Part shown: positions 17,500 through 26,451 of the stretch, in pieces
How the letters are laid out: each line of letters begins with the position of its first letter
Numbering within the stretch: the stretch's first letter is position 1
NCBI GenBank assembly: GCA_001800275.1
Contig: MGVB01000121.1
Location: 1-33,706, forward strand
Origin: Elusimicrobia bacterium RIFOXYA12_FULL_57_11
GTDB taxonomy: Bacteria; Elusimicrobiota; Elusimicrobia; Elusimicrobiales; UBA9959
Reading direction: 5' to 3'
Length of the DNA: 33,706 nt
Notes under the pieces: generated by a model
Seen by the model: only the letters and a program-made list of their open reading frames with translations
What the model was told of the DNA's origin: nothing
The model's database searches: none
Translations under genes and position numbers: made by a program

Positions 17500-18774
17500 C
17501 TACCTCTCCCTTATCCTTGCCAGCGCCGCGCCGGCCAGGTAAAAAGATCCCAGCACGGCCACAACCCCGCTGCCGGACGCGCAGGCCAGCGCAGCGCCCA
17601 CGTCCTGCTGCACCTCCACCTCCGCGTCGGGTTTGATCGCCATAAGCTCATCGGCCAGCGCACAGGGGTCGGCGGCCCTGGGAGACTCCGGCCTGGTGAA
17701 AATAAACCTGCCGCACAGGCTTGCCAGGGTTTCCAGCATTACGCGGCGCTCCTTATCCTGCAGGATCCCCACCACAAAAGCGCAGGATTTGCCGGCAAAA
17801 GGCGAAATTGTCCAGGTGCGGGCGAACGCGCGCGCCGCTTCTTCATTGTGCGCCCCGTCTATAACGAATAAAGCGTTGCCGAAAGCGGGGCCGCCGCGCT
17901 GCGTCTGGAACCTGGCGGGCCACCGCGCGGCTCCGAAACCGGCTTTTGCGTGAGCGCGGCTCAAAGGCCAGCCCAGGCCGCGCAGGATCTCAAGGCCCTC
18001 CCAGACCAGCGTGGCGTTGGAAACCTGGGCCTCGCCCAGCATGCCAAAAGGAAAAGTTTCGCCGGTTTTTTTATGCCGCAGTGTCATGCGGCTGCCTTCC
18101 CAGTCCCGCGCAGTCACCTCGAATACCGGAGCGAAAAAATGCGCCTGCGCGCCCTTCCCGGCCGCCTCCTTCAGGATCTGCTCACGGGCGGCCCCGGGCA
18201 GTATAGGGGCCAGGCAGATACCGCCCTTTTTAATTATCCCGGCTTTCTGGGCGGCTATTTCCCCGAGCGTATTGCCCAGGTATTTCTTGTGGTCATAATC
18301 CACGGAAGTGATAACGCTCAGTTCAGGCTGCACCAGGACGTTCGTCGTATCCCAGCGCCCGCCAATACCCACTTCGATTACCGCCAGGTCAGTTTTTTCC
18401 CGTTCGAAAAAAAGAAAAGCCATGCAGGTCAGCAGCTCGAAAAAACCCAGGCCGGGGCCGGCGAGTAAAACTTCCTCAAAGAGCCCGGCAAACACATTTT
18501 CAGGGATGTCCCTGCCTCCCAGCCGTATCCTTTCGGTGAGGCTTACCAGGTGCGGCGAGGTGAAAAGCCCCGTCTTAAGCCCCGCCGCCAGGGAAGCCGC
18601 CTCGAAAAGCGCGCAGACCGAACCTTTGCCGTTGGTACCGGTAACATGCACCGTTTTTATGCGCTCATGGGGATTGCCCAATTTTTTCAGGCAGGCGTAA
18701 ACGCGCTCCAAGCCGTCCTTCTTAACGAAGGCCTGTCTCCCGCTTAATTCAGCTGCAGCTTCTTTAAAAGTCAT
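17500..18774 (-). CDS. folC: Bifunctional folylpolyglutamate synthase/dihydrofolate synthase
   Basis: HVTGTNGKGSVCALFEA P-loop, EVGIGGRWDTTNV, ITSVDYDHKKYLG, DGAHNEEAA. Confidence 0.93.
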   Translation of the reverse strand: MTFKEAAAELSGRQAFVKKDGLERVYACLKKLGNPHERIKTVHVTGTNGKGSVCALFEAASLAAGLKTGLFTSPHLVSLTERIRLGGRDIPENVFAGLFEEVLLAGPGLGFFELLTCMAFLFFEREKTDLAVIEVGIGGRWDTTNVLVQPELSVITSVDYDHKKYLGNTLGEIAAQKAGIIKKGGICLAPILPGAAREQILKEAAGKGAQAHFFAPVFEVTARDWEGSRMTLRHKKTGETFPFGMLGEAQVSNATLVWEGLEILRGLGWPLSRAHAKAGFGAARWPARFQTQRGGPAFGNALFVIDGAHNEEAARAFARTWTISPFAGKSCAFVVGILQDKERRVMLETLASLCGRFIFTRPESPRAADPCALADELMAIKPDAEVEVQQDVGAALACASGSGVVAVLGSFYLAGAALARIRER

Positions 18775-18817
18775 CGTCTGTCGGTCTTCCCTCGCCAGCT
18801 GCCCCGGCCCGCTATGT

Positions 18818-20074
18818 TCAGGCCTTTACGCGGGACGCGTCCACACCCAGGTCTTTCAGCTTATGTTCCAGTTTTTCGTAGCCGCGGTCGATATGGTAGA
18901 TACGCCGCAGGACGGTTTTGCCTTTAGCGGCCGCGGCCGCCACCACCAGGGCTGCCCCGGCCCTGAGATCGGAGGCCATCACCGGGGCGCCCAACAGTTC
19001 CGCCACGCCGCGCACCACGGCCTTCTTGTCGGTAACCATGATGTCCGCGCCCATACGCACAAGCTCGGGAGCATGCATGAAGCGGTTCTCGAAAATATGC
19101 TCGTGCACTTCGCTGACACCGGCCGCGCGCGCCATGAAAGCCATCCAGGGCGCCTGCAGGTCCGTAGGAAAACCCGGATGTGGCTTGGTGGCCACGTTCA
19201 CGGGCCTGGGGCGGCCGCGCGAAGCTTCCACTTCCACCGAATCTTTATAGACCGTAATTTTAACGCCGGCTTTCCTCATGCAGCGTATCAGCGCGTCCAG
19301 ACTTTTTGGGGCGGCGTTAAGCAGTTTTATCTTCCCCCCCGTGGCGGCGCAGAGCAGCATGAAGGTGCCGGTTTCTATCCGGTCCGGCATTACGCTGTAT
19401 TTCAAACCTTTTAAGGCGGCGGCCCCGTGTATTTTTATGGTCGCGGTGCCGGCGCCCTCCACCGGGGCGCCCATTTTGGCGAGGGCGGCGGCCAGGTCCT
19501 CTATTTCAGGTTCCCTGGCGCAGTTTTTAAGGGTGGTAACGCCCTCTATAAGGGCGGCGCACATCATAAGGTTCTCGGTAGCGCCTACGCTGGGGAACCG
19601 GAACCGCACCGTCCCGGCCTTAAGTTTTTTCGCGGACAGCAGCACATCGCCTTTTTCATAGGATACGCGCGCGCCCAGCTTCCTAAATCCTTCCAGGTGG
19701 ATGTCTATGGGCCGCATGCCTATAGAGCAGCCTCCCGGCAGCGAGAACCGCGCTTTTTTGAACCGCGCCAACAGCGGGCCCGCCACCAGCATGGAGGCGC
19801 GCATCTTGCGCACCAGTTCGTAAGGGGCGTGCAGCTTCAGCTGGCCGTGTTCTTCCGCCACAAAACTGCCATAGCCGTAAAAGCAATTTTTTCCCAGGTA
19901 GTTAAGCAACTCAAAAGTTGATTTTATATCCATCAGTTCCGGCACGTTCTTTATTTCGCACTTTTCCTTTGTAAGCAGCGTGGCGGCCAGTATGGGCAGC
20001 GCCGCGTTCTTCGAGCCGCTTATGCCAGTCTGCCCGGACAGCGGCCTGCCGCCTTTGATTATAAGGTTATCCAT
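18818..20074 (-). CDS. murA: UDP-N-acetylglucosamine 1-carboxyvinyltransferase
   Basis: GGRPLSGQTGISGSKNAALPILAATLL start; GGCSIGMRPIDIHL active-site Cys loop. Confidence 0.96.
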   Translation of the reverse strand: MDNLIIKGGRPLSGQTGISGSKNAALPILAATLLTKEKCEIKNVPELMDIKSTFELLNYLGKNCFYGYGSFVAEEHGQLKLHAPYELVRKMRASMLVAGPLLARFKKARFSLPGGCSIGMRPIDIHLEGFRKLGARVSYEKGDVLLSAKKLKAGTVRFRFPSVGATENLMMCAALIEGVTTLKNCAREPEIEDLAAALAKMGAPVEGAGTATIKIHGAAALKGLKYSVMPDRIETGTFMLLCAATGGKIKLLNAAPKSLDALIRCMRKAGVKITVYKDSVEVEASRGRPRPVNVATKPHPGFPTDLQAPWMAFMARAAGVSEVHEHIFENRFMHAPELVRMGADIMVTDKKAVVRGVAELLGAPVMASDLRAGAALVVAAAAAKGKTVLRRIYHIDRGYEKLEHKLKDLGVDASRVKA

Positions 20075-20078
20075 AGTT

Positions 20079-20954
20079 TTATTTTGTCATCCCGAATACG
20101 AATCTTTCCACCCCGTTAAGGTCTTTAAACAGTTTTTTCCCGGTCCAGGTTTTGGCGGACATGCGGGCCAGCAGGTTTTTGGCCTGGCCGCCGCCTACCT
20201 CCAGCAGCATGGCCCCGCCTTTTTTCAGCCGCCCCGGGGACAGCGCAATAAGCATGCGCGCTATGCCCAATCCGTCGCCGCCGCCGTCCAGCGCCATGCG
20301 CGGTTCGCTTAGCACTTCCGGAGACAGGCCGTTTATCACCCTGGTGGGGATATAGGGCGGGTTTGAAACTATCAGGTTAAATTTCCCGCGCATTCCCGCC
20401 AGGGTCTCCGCCCTGATAAAATTTATCCGGCCGGCCAGCCCCAGCGCCGCGGCGTTTTCGCGGGCGCAGGCAAGGGCGCGCGCGGATTTTTCGACCGCGG
20501 TAACCTTAAGGACCGGGAACCTGTGCGCCAGCCAGAGCCCGATAGCGCCGCTGCCGGCCCCGTAATCCAGCGCTGAAATATCTCCGGAAAAAGGTTTCAG
20601 GTAATCCGCGGCCAGTCCGGCCAGTTCCTCGGTTTCAGGCCGCGGGACCAGCACCCTGGCGTCGACTTTTATCTTAAGCCCGCGAAAATTCTGCCAGCCA
20701 AGAATGTAGGCCAGCGGCAGGCCGCTCTCTTTGAGGACCAGACCATTTTCAAAGCGCCGCAAGGCCGCGGCAGGCACCGGCACGGAAAGGTCGGTCAGGA
20801 GCGCAAGGCGTTCCGTCCCCAGGGCGTCGGCCAGCAGCCACTGGGCGTTCAATTCCGGTTCTTCAACGCCGCGCGTATCAAGGCGCCGTACAGCCGCGCG
20901 CAGCAGCAGCCCGGAGCTCCTGGCGCCCTTGCCGGGCACGCGCTCATTTCTCAT
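20079..20954 (-). CDS. prmC: Peptide chain release factor N5-glutamine methyltransferase
   Basis: NPPY motif (LIVSNPPYIPTRVI), VPRPETEEL, SAM site LDYGAGSGAIGLWLAH; overlaps prfA. Confidence 0.94.
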   Translation of the reverse strand: MRNERVPGKGARSSGLLLRAAVRRLDTRGVEEPELNAQWLLADALGTERLALLTDLSVPVPAAALRRFENGLVLKESGLPLAYILGWQNFRGLKIKVDARVLVPRPETEELAGLAADYLKPFSGDISALDYGAGSGAIGLWLAHRFPVLKVTAVEKSARALACARENAAALGLAGRINFIRAETLAGMRGKFNLIVSNPPYIPTRVINGLSPEVLSEPRMALDGGGDGLGIARMLIALSPGRLKKGGAMLLEVGGGQAKNLLARMSAKTWTGKKLFKDLNGVERFVFGMTK

Positions 20955-22002
20955 CGGATCCCTGCCTCCCTATCCCGAGCTTCACCTCTTCGAGCATTTC
21001 TCTTATCCCGCCATCCATGATAACCGGCATATTATGCCAGGAAACCTGTATGCGGTGGTCGGTGACGCGGTTCTGCGGAAAATTATAGGTCCGTATTTTT
21101 TCGGAACGGTCTCCGGTGCCGACCTGGCTCTTACGCGCGCCGGCGTTGGCTTTGGTCTGGGCTTCTTCGCTGATCTGCGCCAGTTTGGCCGCCAGCATGG
21201 CCATGGCCTTCATTTTATTCTGGCCCTGGGAACGCTCTTCCTGGCACTGCGTAATGATGCCGCTGGGAACATGCGTTATGCGGATGGCGGTTTCCACCTT
21301 GTTCACGTTCTGGCCGCCCGCCCCGCCGGAACGGAAAGTGTCCACCTTAAGGTCTTTGGCCTCTATCTTTATCTCTATCTCGTCGACCTCATGCATTATG
21401 GCCACGGTAACGGTGGAGGTATGCACGCGGCCCGAGGCCTCGGTCTGCGGCACGCGCTGCACCCGGTGCACACCGCCCTCGTATTTAAGCAGGGAATAAA
21501 CATCCTGGCCGGAAATATACACCACCGCGTTCTTTATCCCCTTAGGCCCGGAGGAGGATATGTCGCGAAGTTCCGCCTTCCAGCCCATATTCTGGGCGAA
21601 ACGGGTGTACATGCGCAACAGGTCCGCGGCGAACAGCGCGGATTCGTCCCCGCCCACGCCGGCGCGTATTTCGAGAAAGATGTTCTTGGAATCCGCGGGA
21701 TCAGGGGGGATCAGGAGCAGCCGCAGCTTTTTCTCGAGGACGGCCACGGCGGCCTCCAACTGCGGCATCTCAGCCCCGGCCAGCCCGGCTATTTCCTTGT
21801 CGGTGCTGGAAAGCATCTGGCGGGTGTCGCCGGCCTCTTTCACCGCCCGCTCAAGGGCGGTGTGGGTGTCGAGCACCTGCCGGCAGGCGGCATGCCGCCT
21901 TGAAAATTTTTCTATATCCGCCGGCTCCAGGGCGCCGCTGGAGAGCCGCGCCTCCGCTTCGGCGAATTCAAGCCTGACAGCTTTAAGTTCTTCTTCCAGC
22001 AT
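20944..22002 (-). CDS. prfA: Peptide chain release factor 1
   Basis: GGQ motif FRSGGAGGQNVNKVETAIRITHVPSG; VHRVQRVPQTEASGRVHTSTVTVAIMHE. Confidence 0.96.
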   Translation of the reverse strand: MLEEELKAVRLEFAEAEARLSSGALEPADIEKFSRRHAACRQVLDTHTALERAVKEAGDTRQMLSSTDKEIAGLAGAEMPQLEAAVAVLEKKLRLLLIPPDPADSKNIFLEIRAGVGGDESALFAADLLRMYTRFAQNMGWKAELRDISSSGPKGIKNAVVYISGQDVYSLLKYEGGVHRVQRVPQTEASGRVHTSTVTVAIMHEVDEIEIKIEAKDLKVDTFRSGGAGGQNVNKVETAIRITHVPSGIITQCQEERSQGQNKMKAMAMLAAKLAQISEEAQTKANAGARKSQVGTGDRSEKIRTYNFPQNRVTDHRIQVSWHNMPVIMDGGIREMLEEVKLGIGRQGSDEK

Positions 22003-22050
22003 AGCGCGCCTGAACCTCGGAAAATCTAAACAGCCTCTTCACCGCCGGCC

Positions 22051-22088
22051 AAAAAAAAGCAGGCGCTCCCTTGACGGGGAACGCCTGC
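22051..22088 (-). terminator. Rho-independent terminator after rpmE
   Basis: Minus strand GCAGGCGTTCCC-CGTCAA-GGGAGCGCCTGC followed by TTTTTTTT: 12-bp stem with one mismatch. Confidence 0.85.
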
Positions 22089-22101
22089 CTGTGCCGCCAC
22101 G

Positions 22102-22473
22102 CTACTTTGTTTCGGGCGCCTTTTCCGCCTTAACGGCGGCCTTGACCGCGGGCTTGGCGGCTTTTGCGTCCTTTTTAGCCGGGGCCGAAGAAAGAAGTTT
22201 CCTCTTGGCGGTATGGCGGGGCGTAACCGCCTTCACGGCCGCTTTTTTAGGCGCCCGTTCCACTGTTTTTCCGCCGGTGGAGGAGAATTTTTTCTGGAAT
22301 TTCTCTACGCGGCCGGCGGTGTCCGTAAAGCGCTGTTTGCCGGTATAGAAAGGGTGGCAGGCGGAGCAGATCTCGACTTTAATGACCGGCTTTATGGAGC
22401 GGGTCTTGAAAGCGTTGCCGCAGGCGCAGCTTACTTCACAAACTTCGTATTTAGGGTGGATGTCGTTTTTCAT
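22102..22473 (-). CDS. rpmE: 50S ribosomal protein L31 with long Lys/Ala-rich C-terminal tail
   Basis: [26 protein letters not shown]...[29 protein letters not shown], then ~55-aa AK-rich extension. Confidence 0.94.
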   Translation of the reverse strand: MKNDIHPKYEVCEVSCACGNAFKTRSIKPVIKVEICSACHPFYTGKQRFTDTAGRVEKFQKKFSSTGGKTVERAPKKAAVKAVTPRHTAKRKLLSSAPAKKDAKAAKPAVKAAVKAEKAPETK

Positions 22474-22510
22474 TATGTTCTTTCCTCTGAAATCAAGCCG
22501 TATTATTCAA

Positions 22511-22516
22511 ATTATA
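22511..22516 (-). promoter_or_regulatory. Candidate -10 element (TGTATAAT-like) for rpmE
   Basis: Minus-strand TATAAT preceded by TG; about 38 bp upstream of the rpmE ATG; no clear -35. Confidence 0.4.
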
Positions 22517-22537
22517 CAATAAAAAAAGCCGCCGGTC

Positions 22538-23458
22538 CTATTTCTTCCCTATCTTGGCCATGGGATTTACGGATTTGCCGGAAGGCGTGAGTATCTCAAA
22601 ATGCAAATGCGGCCCGGTGGACATCCCCGTAGACCCGACCTTGCCCAGCAGTGTCTTAGATTTCTGCACCGTCTCCCCCGCTTTGGCGTTCGTCTGGGAT
22701 AAATGCCCGTAGCGGCACATGGAACCGTCCTTGTGGCGCACCTCCACCACATTGCCGTAACCGCCTTTCCAACCGGAAAAAGTTACCGTGCCCGAACGGG
22801 ACGGGTAAACGGGGGTCCCCAGCGGCATGGGGATATCGCAGCCGTTATGGAAAATCCTGCGCTTGAGCACAGGATGGTACCGCATCCCGAAGCGCGAACT
22901 TACCCGGGAAAAACTCCTCAGCGGCATACGGTAGGTATCCAGGTCCAGGTACACCGCGGGCAGGTAAACCCTGTCGCCTTTTTTGAATTTGTAGTTGACC
23001 AGCAGGGAAGAAGGCGGCAGGTCGTTTTCCTGGACTATCTCTGCCTTGAAAGCCCGCAGGTCCCGGCCTTTACCGGCGTACCGCGCGGCGAGCCCGTTCA
23101 AAGTTTCTCCGGCGCCGGAAACCTCGTACAGCAGGCCATGGCCGTTATGCACGCGTATATAGCCGCCGCGCGACATGAAAATAAATTCGTTGGAGTTGGT
23201 GCTTTGCAACGAACGCACGTCGGTGCCGTAGGCGGAAGCTATGGCACGGACGTTGTCGCCTTTGGCTACTTTGTAGCGCGTATGCATCAGCCGCGGGACG
23301 GTTTTAAAGGCCTCGGACAAAGGAGCCTCCGGGCCCGGCGGGGTAAGCACAGAGAACCTGGCGTAATAGGCCGGGTTTACGCCCGGGGCGGAGGCGGACG
23401 CAATGACCGCCGCCCCCAGAACTATACCCGTAGCGAATTTTACGCGCGCGCGGCCCAT
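22538..23458 (-). CDS. LysM-containing M23 family metallopeptidase
   Basis: HTRYKVAKGDNVRAIASAYGTDVRSLQSTN (LysM); HNGCD...HLHFE Zn-binding motifs. Confidence 0.92.
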   Translation of the reverse strand: MGRARVKFATGIVLGAAVIASASAPGVNPAYYARFSVLTPPGPEAPLSEAFKTVPRLMHTRYKVAKGDNVRAIASAYGTDVRSLQSTNSNEFIFMSRGGYIRVHNGHGLLYEVSGAGETLNGLAARYAGKGRDLRAFKAEIVQENDLPPSSLLVNYKFKKGDRVYLPAVYLDLDTYRMPLRSFSRVSSRFGMRYHPVLKRRIFHNGCDIPMPLGTPVYPSRSGTVTFSGWKGGYGNVVEVRHKDGSMCRYGHLSQTNAKAGETVQKSKTLLGKVGSTGMSTGPHLHFEILTPSGKSVNPMAKIGKK

Positions 23459-25062
23459 TACCGGTCGGAACCGCCCATCTCCATGGAACGGAGAAAGTCC
23501 TTGTTGGACTTGGTGACCGAAAGCTTGGACACCAGCAGTTCCAGCGAGTCTATGGGTGACAGCGGGGCCAGCACCTTACGCAGTATCCACACCTTGTTCA
23601 ACTCATCCTCGGTCATCAGCAGTTCTTCCTTACGGGTGGAGGTGCGGTTGATATCTATGGCGGGGAACATGCGGCGGTCGGCCAGCTTACGCTCCAGGTA
23701 GATCTCGGAGTTGCCGGTGCCTTTGAATTCTTCGAAGATCACGTCGTCCATACGGCTGCCGGTCTCCACCAGCGCCGTGGCTATAATGGTAAGGGAACCG
23801 CCCTCTTCCATATTGCGGGCCGCGCCGAAAAAACGCTTGGGCCGCTGCAGGGAAGTGGATTCAAGGCCGCCGGACAGCACTCGGCCGGAGGACGGCGCCA
23901 CGGTATTGTAGGCGCGCGCCAGGCGCGTTATAGAGTCCAGCAATATCACGACGTCCTTGCCGTGCTCGGTCATGCGCTTGGCTTTTTCAAGAACTATTTC
24001 GGACACCTGTACGTGGCGGTCGGCCGGTTCGTCGAAGGTGGAAGCTATAACTTCACCGCGCACGGAGCGCTTCATATCGGTTACTTCCTCGGGCCGCTCG
24101 TCGATAAGCAGCACCAGCAGCTCTATCTCGGGGTGGTTCAGGGCCAGGGAATTGGCTATGCGCTGCAGTATCATGGTCTTGCCGGTCTTGGGCGCGGCCA
24201 CTATAAGCTGACGCTGCCCCTTGCCGACGGGAACTATCAGGTCTATTACGCGGCCTGTCATCTCGGTCTTGGTGGTCTCCAGCAGGAAGCGTTTATTGGG
24301 GTGCAGGGGCGTAAGGTTGTCGAACAGGGGGCGGTGGCCTATCTTCTCTATCTCAAAGCCGTTGACGGTCTTTACCTGCAGCAGCGCGAAGAAGCGCTCG
24401 CCGTCCTTCGGGGGCCGTATCAGGCCATTCACCGAGTCGCCCTTGCGCAGGCCCAGTTTCTTTATCTGGGAAGGGGAAACGTATATGTCTTCGTGGCTTG
24501 AAAGATAATTGTATTCCTGGGAGCGCAGGAACCCGAAGCCGTCGGGCAGTATCTCCAGCACACCCACACCCTGGACTATGCCGTTCTGTTTGGCCTGGGC
24601 CTCCATGATCTTGCCGATAAGTTCCTGCTTGCGCAGGCCGGAGACGCCTTCAAGATTATGCTGTTCGGCTATTTTCACAAGTTCCGCCACAGTCATCTTG
24701 GTCATCATCACTACGTCCACTTTAGGCAGGCTGGGGGCGGGAGCCTGGGGCTGGCCACCGGGACCCTGGTTATTCTGTACCTGACCGGGCGTCTTGGTGT
24801 TGTCCATTTGTTCGTTTCTCCTTGGTAATTCACTTTGCGGCAGGGCTGAGTCTTCGGCCGGGCCGTTGCCGTTTCCATTACCGTTGCCGTTACCGTTCCC
24901 ATTGCCGTTACCGTTCCCATTGCCGTTGCCGGAATGCTGCCCCTGGTTATCGCGCGCGCCGTCGGGCCTGCCGTAATAGCGCCGCCCGCCACCGCTCCGC
25001 CTGGGATGTCCGCCCGATGAAGGCCTTGAATATCTTTCGTCCCGGTTATGTGGATCGTTCAT
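23458..25062 (-). CDS. rho: Transcription termination factor Rho with low-complexity N-terminal insertion
   Basis: [46 protein letters not shown], and Rho RNA-binding CSD; start followed by Gly/Asn/Arg-rich region. Confidence 0.96.
   Translation of the reverse strand: MNDPHNRDERYSRPSSGGHPRRSGGGRRYYGRPDGARDNQGQHSGNGNGNGNGNGNGNGNGNGNGNGPAEDSALPQSELPRRNEQMDNTKTPGQVQNNQGPGGQPQAPAPSLPKVDVVMMTKMTVAELVKIAEQHNLEGVSGLRKQELIGKIMEAQAKQNGIVQGVGVLEILPDGFGFLRSQEYNYLSSHEDIYVSPSQIKKLGLRKGDSVNGLIRPPKDGERFFALLQVKTVNGFEIEKIGHRPLFDNLTPLHPNKRFLLETTKTEMTGRVIDLIVPVGKGQRQLIVAAPKTGKTMILQRIANSLALNHPEIELLVLLIDERPEEVTDMKRSVRGEVIASTFDEPADRHVQVSEIVLEKAKRMTEHGKDVVILLDSITRLARAYNTVAPSSGRVLSGGLESTSLQRPKRFFGAARNMEEGGSLTIIATALVETGSRMDDVIFEEFKGTGNSEIYLERKLADRRMFPAIDINRTSTRKEELLMTEDELNKVWILRKVLAPLSPIDSLELLVSKLSVTKSNKDFLRSMEMGGSDR
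24862..24930 (-). repeat. In-frame (GGN AAY)n hexanucleotide repeat encoding (Gly-Asn)11-Gly in Rho
   Basis: Minus strand GGCAACGGCAATGGGAACGGTAACGGCAATGGGAACGGTAAC...; includes two tandem copies of the 18-mer GGCAATGGGAACGGTAAC. Confidence 0.9.
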
Positions 25063-25063
25063 T

Positions 25064-25699
25064 TTATTTTTCTCCGGCCGCCTCTAAAAAGCGGCATAAA
25101 TCAGCTATCCCGGCTTTCAACTCGCCCGGGGCCCCGCCGTTATACAGCGTCATGTCCGAGCGCGAACTTTTCTCCCGCGGCCCCAGCTGCGCGGCGGCCC
25201 TTACCCTGTACTGCGCGGCGGTCCAACCCCTGGCCCTGGCACGCGCCAGCATGGCCCGCGCAGGGGAAACTACACATACGGTAAACGTAAAACACCCCGC
25301 AAGCCCGGCTTCAAAAAGCAGGGGCGCTTCCACTACGACTATTTTTTTACGGGATTTCTTTATTAAAGAGTGAATTCGCTTAATTATTTCAGGATGGAGA
25401 AGGCTCTCAAGCCATTTCCGCTTGGCCGGGGCGCTAAAAACTTCCGCGGCAAGCCGTTCTTTGTCCAGGAAACCGTTTGTAAGGATTGTCTTACGACCGA
25501 ACCTTGTTAAGATTCTATTATAACACGCGGGGGCTGTCAACACCTGCGCGGCTATAACGTCCGCGGAGATTCCCTCCGCCCCCGCCTGCGTGAAATATTC
25601 AAGGGCCAGGCTTTTACCGGAAGCTATTGCCCCGGTAAGCCCTATCACGGTTTTTCCGGGCGAGTCCAGCCGCGTGCACCGCTTGGCCTTTTTTTTCAC
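25064..25699 (-). CDS. coaE: Dephospho-CoA kinase
   Basis: [20 protein letters not shown]-loop, [19 protein letters not shown]. Confidence 0.92.
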   Translation of the reverse strand: MKKKAKRCTRLDSPGKTVIGLTGAIASGKSLALEYFTQAGAEGISADVIAAQVLTAPACYNRILTRFGRKTILTNGFLDKERLAAEVFSAPAKRKWLESLLHPEIIKRIHSLIKKSRKKIVVVEAPLLFEAGLAGCFTFTVCVVSPARAMLARARARGWTAAQYRVRAAAQLGPREKSSRSDMTLYNGGAPGELKAGIADLCRFLEAAGEK

Positions 25700-26451
25700 G
25701 CGCGCCCCCCGTTTTTCCTGGCGTAGGCGTCCAGCCGGGCAAGTTCGGCGCGGCTCAAAGCGGCCTGCCCGCGGGCAGAAACCTTATCCAGCAGGTGGTC
25801 TATCTCCGCGCGCTCCTCAACCGCCGGGTCCGGCCCAGCGTCGCGCGGCGCGGCGCCTGCGGGCAGGCGGCGCTCCGCCCACAGCCACAGCAAGCCGGCC
25901 GCCAGCCCACCCAGGTGCGTAACGTTAGAGATTTTTGAACCCGGCCCCGCCATGGTCATGGCGAATTCCACGACCCCCAGCAGCACGGCCATGGTCCACG
26001 CGCTCATAGGGAAGAGGAAATACACATAAACCGTAGTCCGGGGATAAAGGAAAGCGAAAGCCCCCAGCAGGCCGTAAACCGCCCCGGAAGCCCCTATAAC
26101 CGGCCTCAGCGAAGAAGGTGACCAGGCCGCCGTGAACAGGGCGGCCGCCGCGCCGCAGCCAAGGAAATAAAGCAGGAACCTGCGCGCGCCCATTTCCGGC
26201 TCCAGCATACGGCCCAGCATCCAGAGCATGAAAGTGTTGAACAGGAAATGCCAGAAATCGGCGTGAATGAAAATATAAGTGAACACCTGCCACAGCCAGT
26301 ACCGGTCCGTAAGATTGAAAGGGACCAGGCCGAGATAGAAATTAAGTTTAAAACCCAAGGCAAGTTCGGCCAGCCAGCCGGCAAACAACAGCGCGGCCAG
26401 CGCCCTGGTAACCGGCGGCAATTCCCCCAGCGGCGCCAGGCTAAACCTCAT
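25696..26451 (-). CDS. Rhomboid family intramembrane serine protease
   Basis: HADFWHFLFNTFMLWMLG, GASGAVYGLLGAF (Ser), ISNVTHLGGLAAGLL (His); multiple TM segments. Confidence 0.92.
   Translation of the reverse strand: MRFSLAPLGELPPVTRALAALLFAGWLAELALGFKLNFYLGLVPFNLTDRYWLWQVFTYIFIHADFWHFLFNTFMLWMLGRMLEPEMGARRFLLYFLGCGAAAALFTAAWSPSSLRPVIGASGAVYGLLGAFAFLYPRTTVYVYFLFPMSAWTMAVLLGVVEFAMTMAGPGSKISNVTHLGGLAAGLLWLWAERRLPAGAAPRDAGPDPAVEERAEIDHLLDKVSARGQAALSRAELARLDAYARKNGGRA

Noticed and set aside
16563-17636. 357-aa plus-strand ORF
   Set aside because: Antisense of the ROK kinase and the 3' end of folC; Pro/Arg/Gly-rich noise.
20731-21903. 390-aa plus-strand ORF
   Set aside because: Antisense of prmC/prfA, both strongly supported.
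22703-23701. 332-aa plus-strand ORF
   Set aside because: Antisense of the M23 peptidase and the rho 3' end.
24862-24930. Possible CRISPR-like short repeat array
   Set aside because: Hexamer-periodic in-frame codon repeat with no spacers; explained as Gly-Asn coding in Rho.
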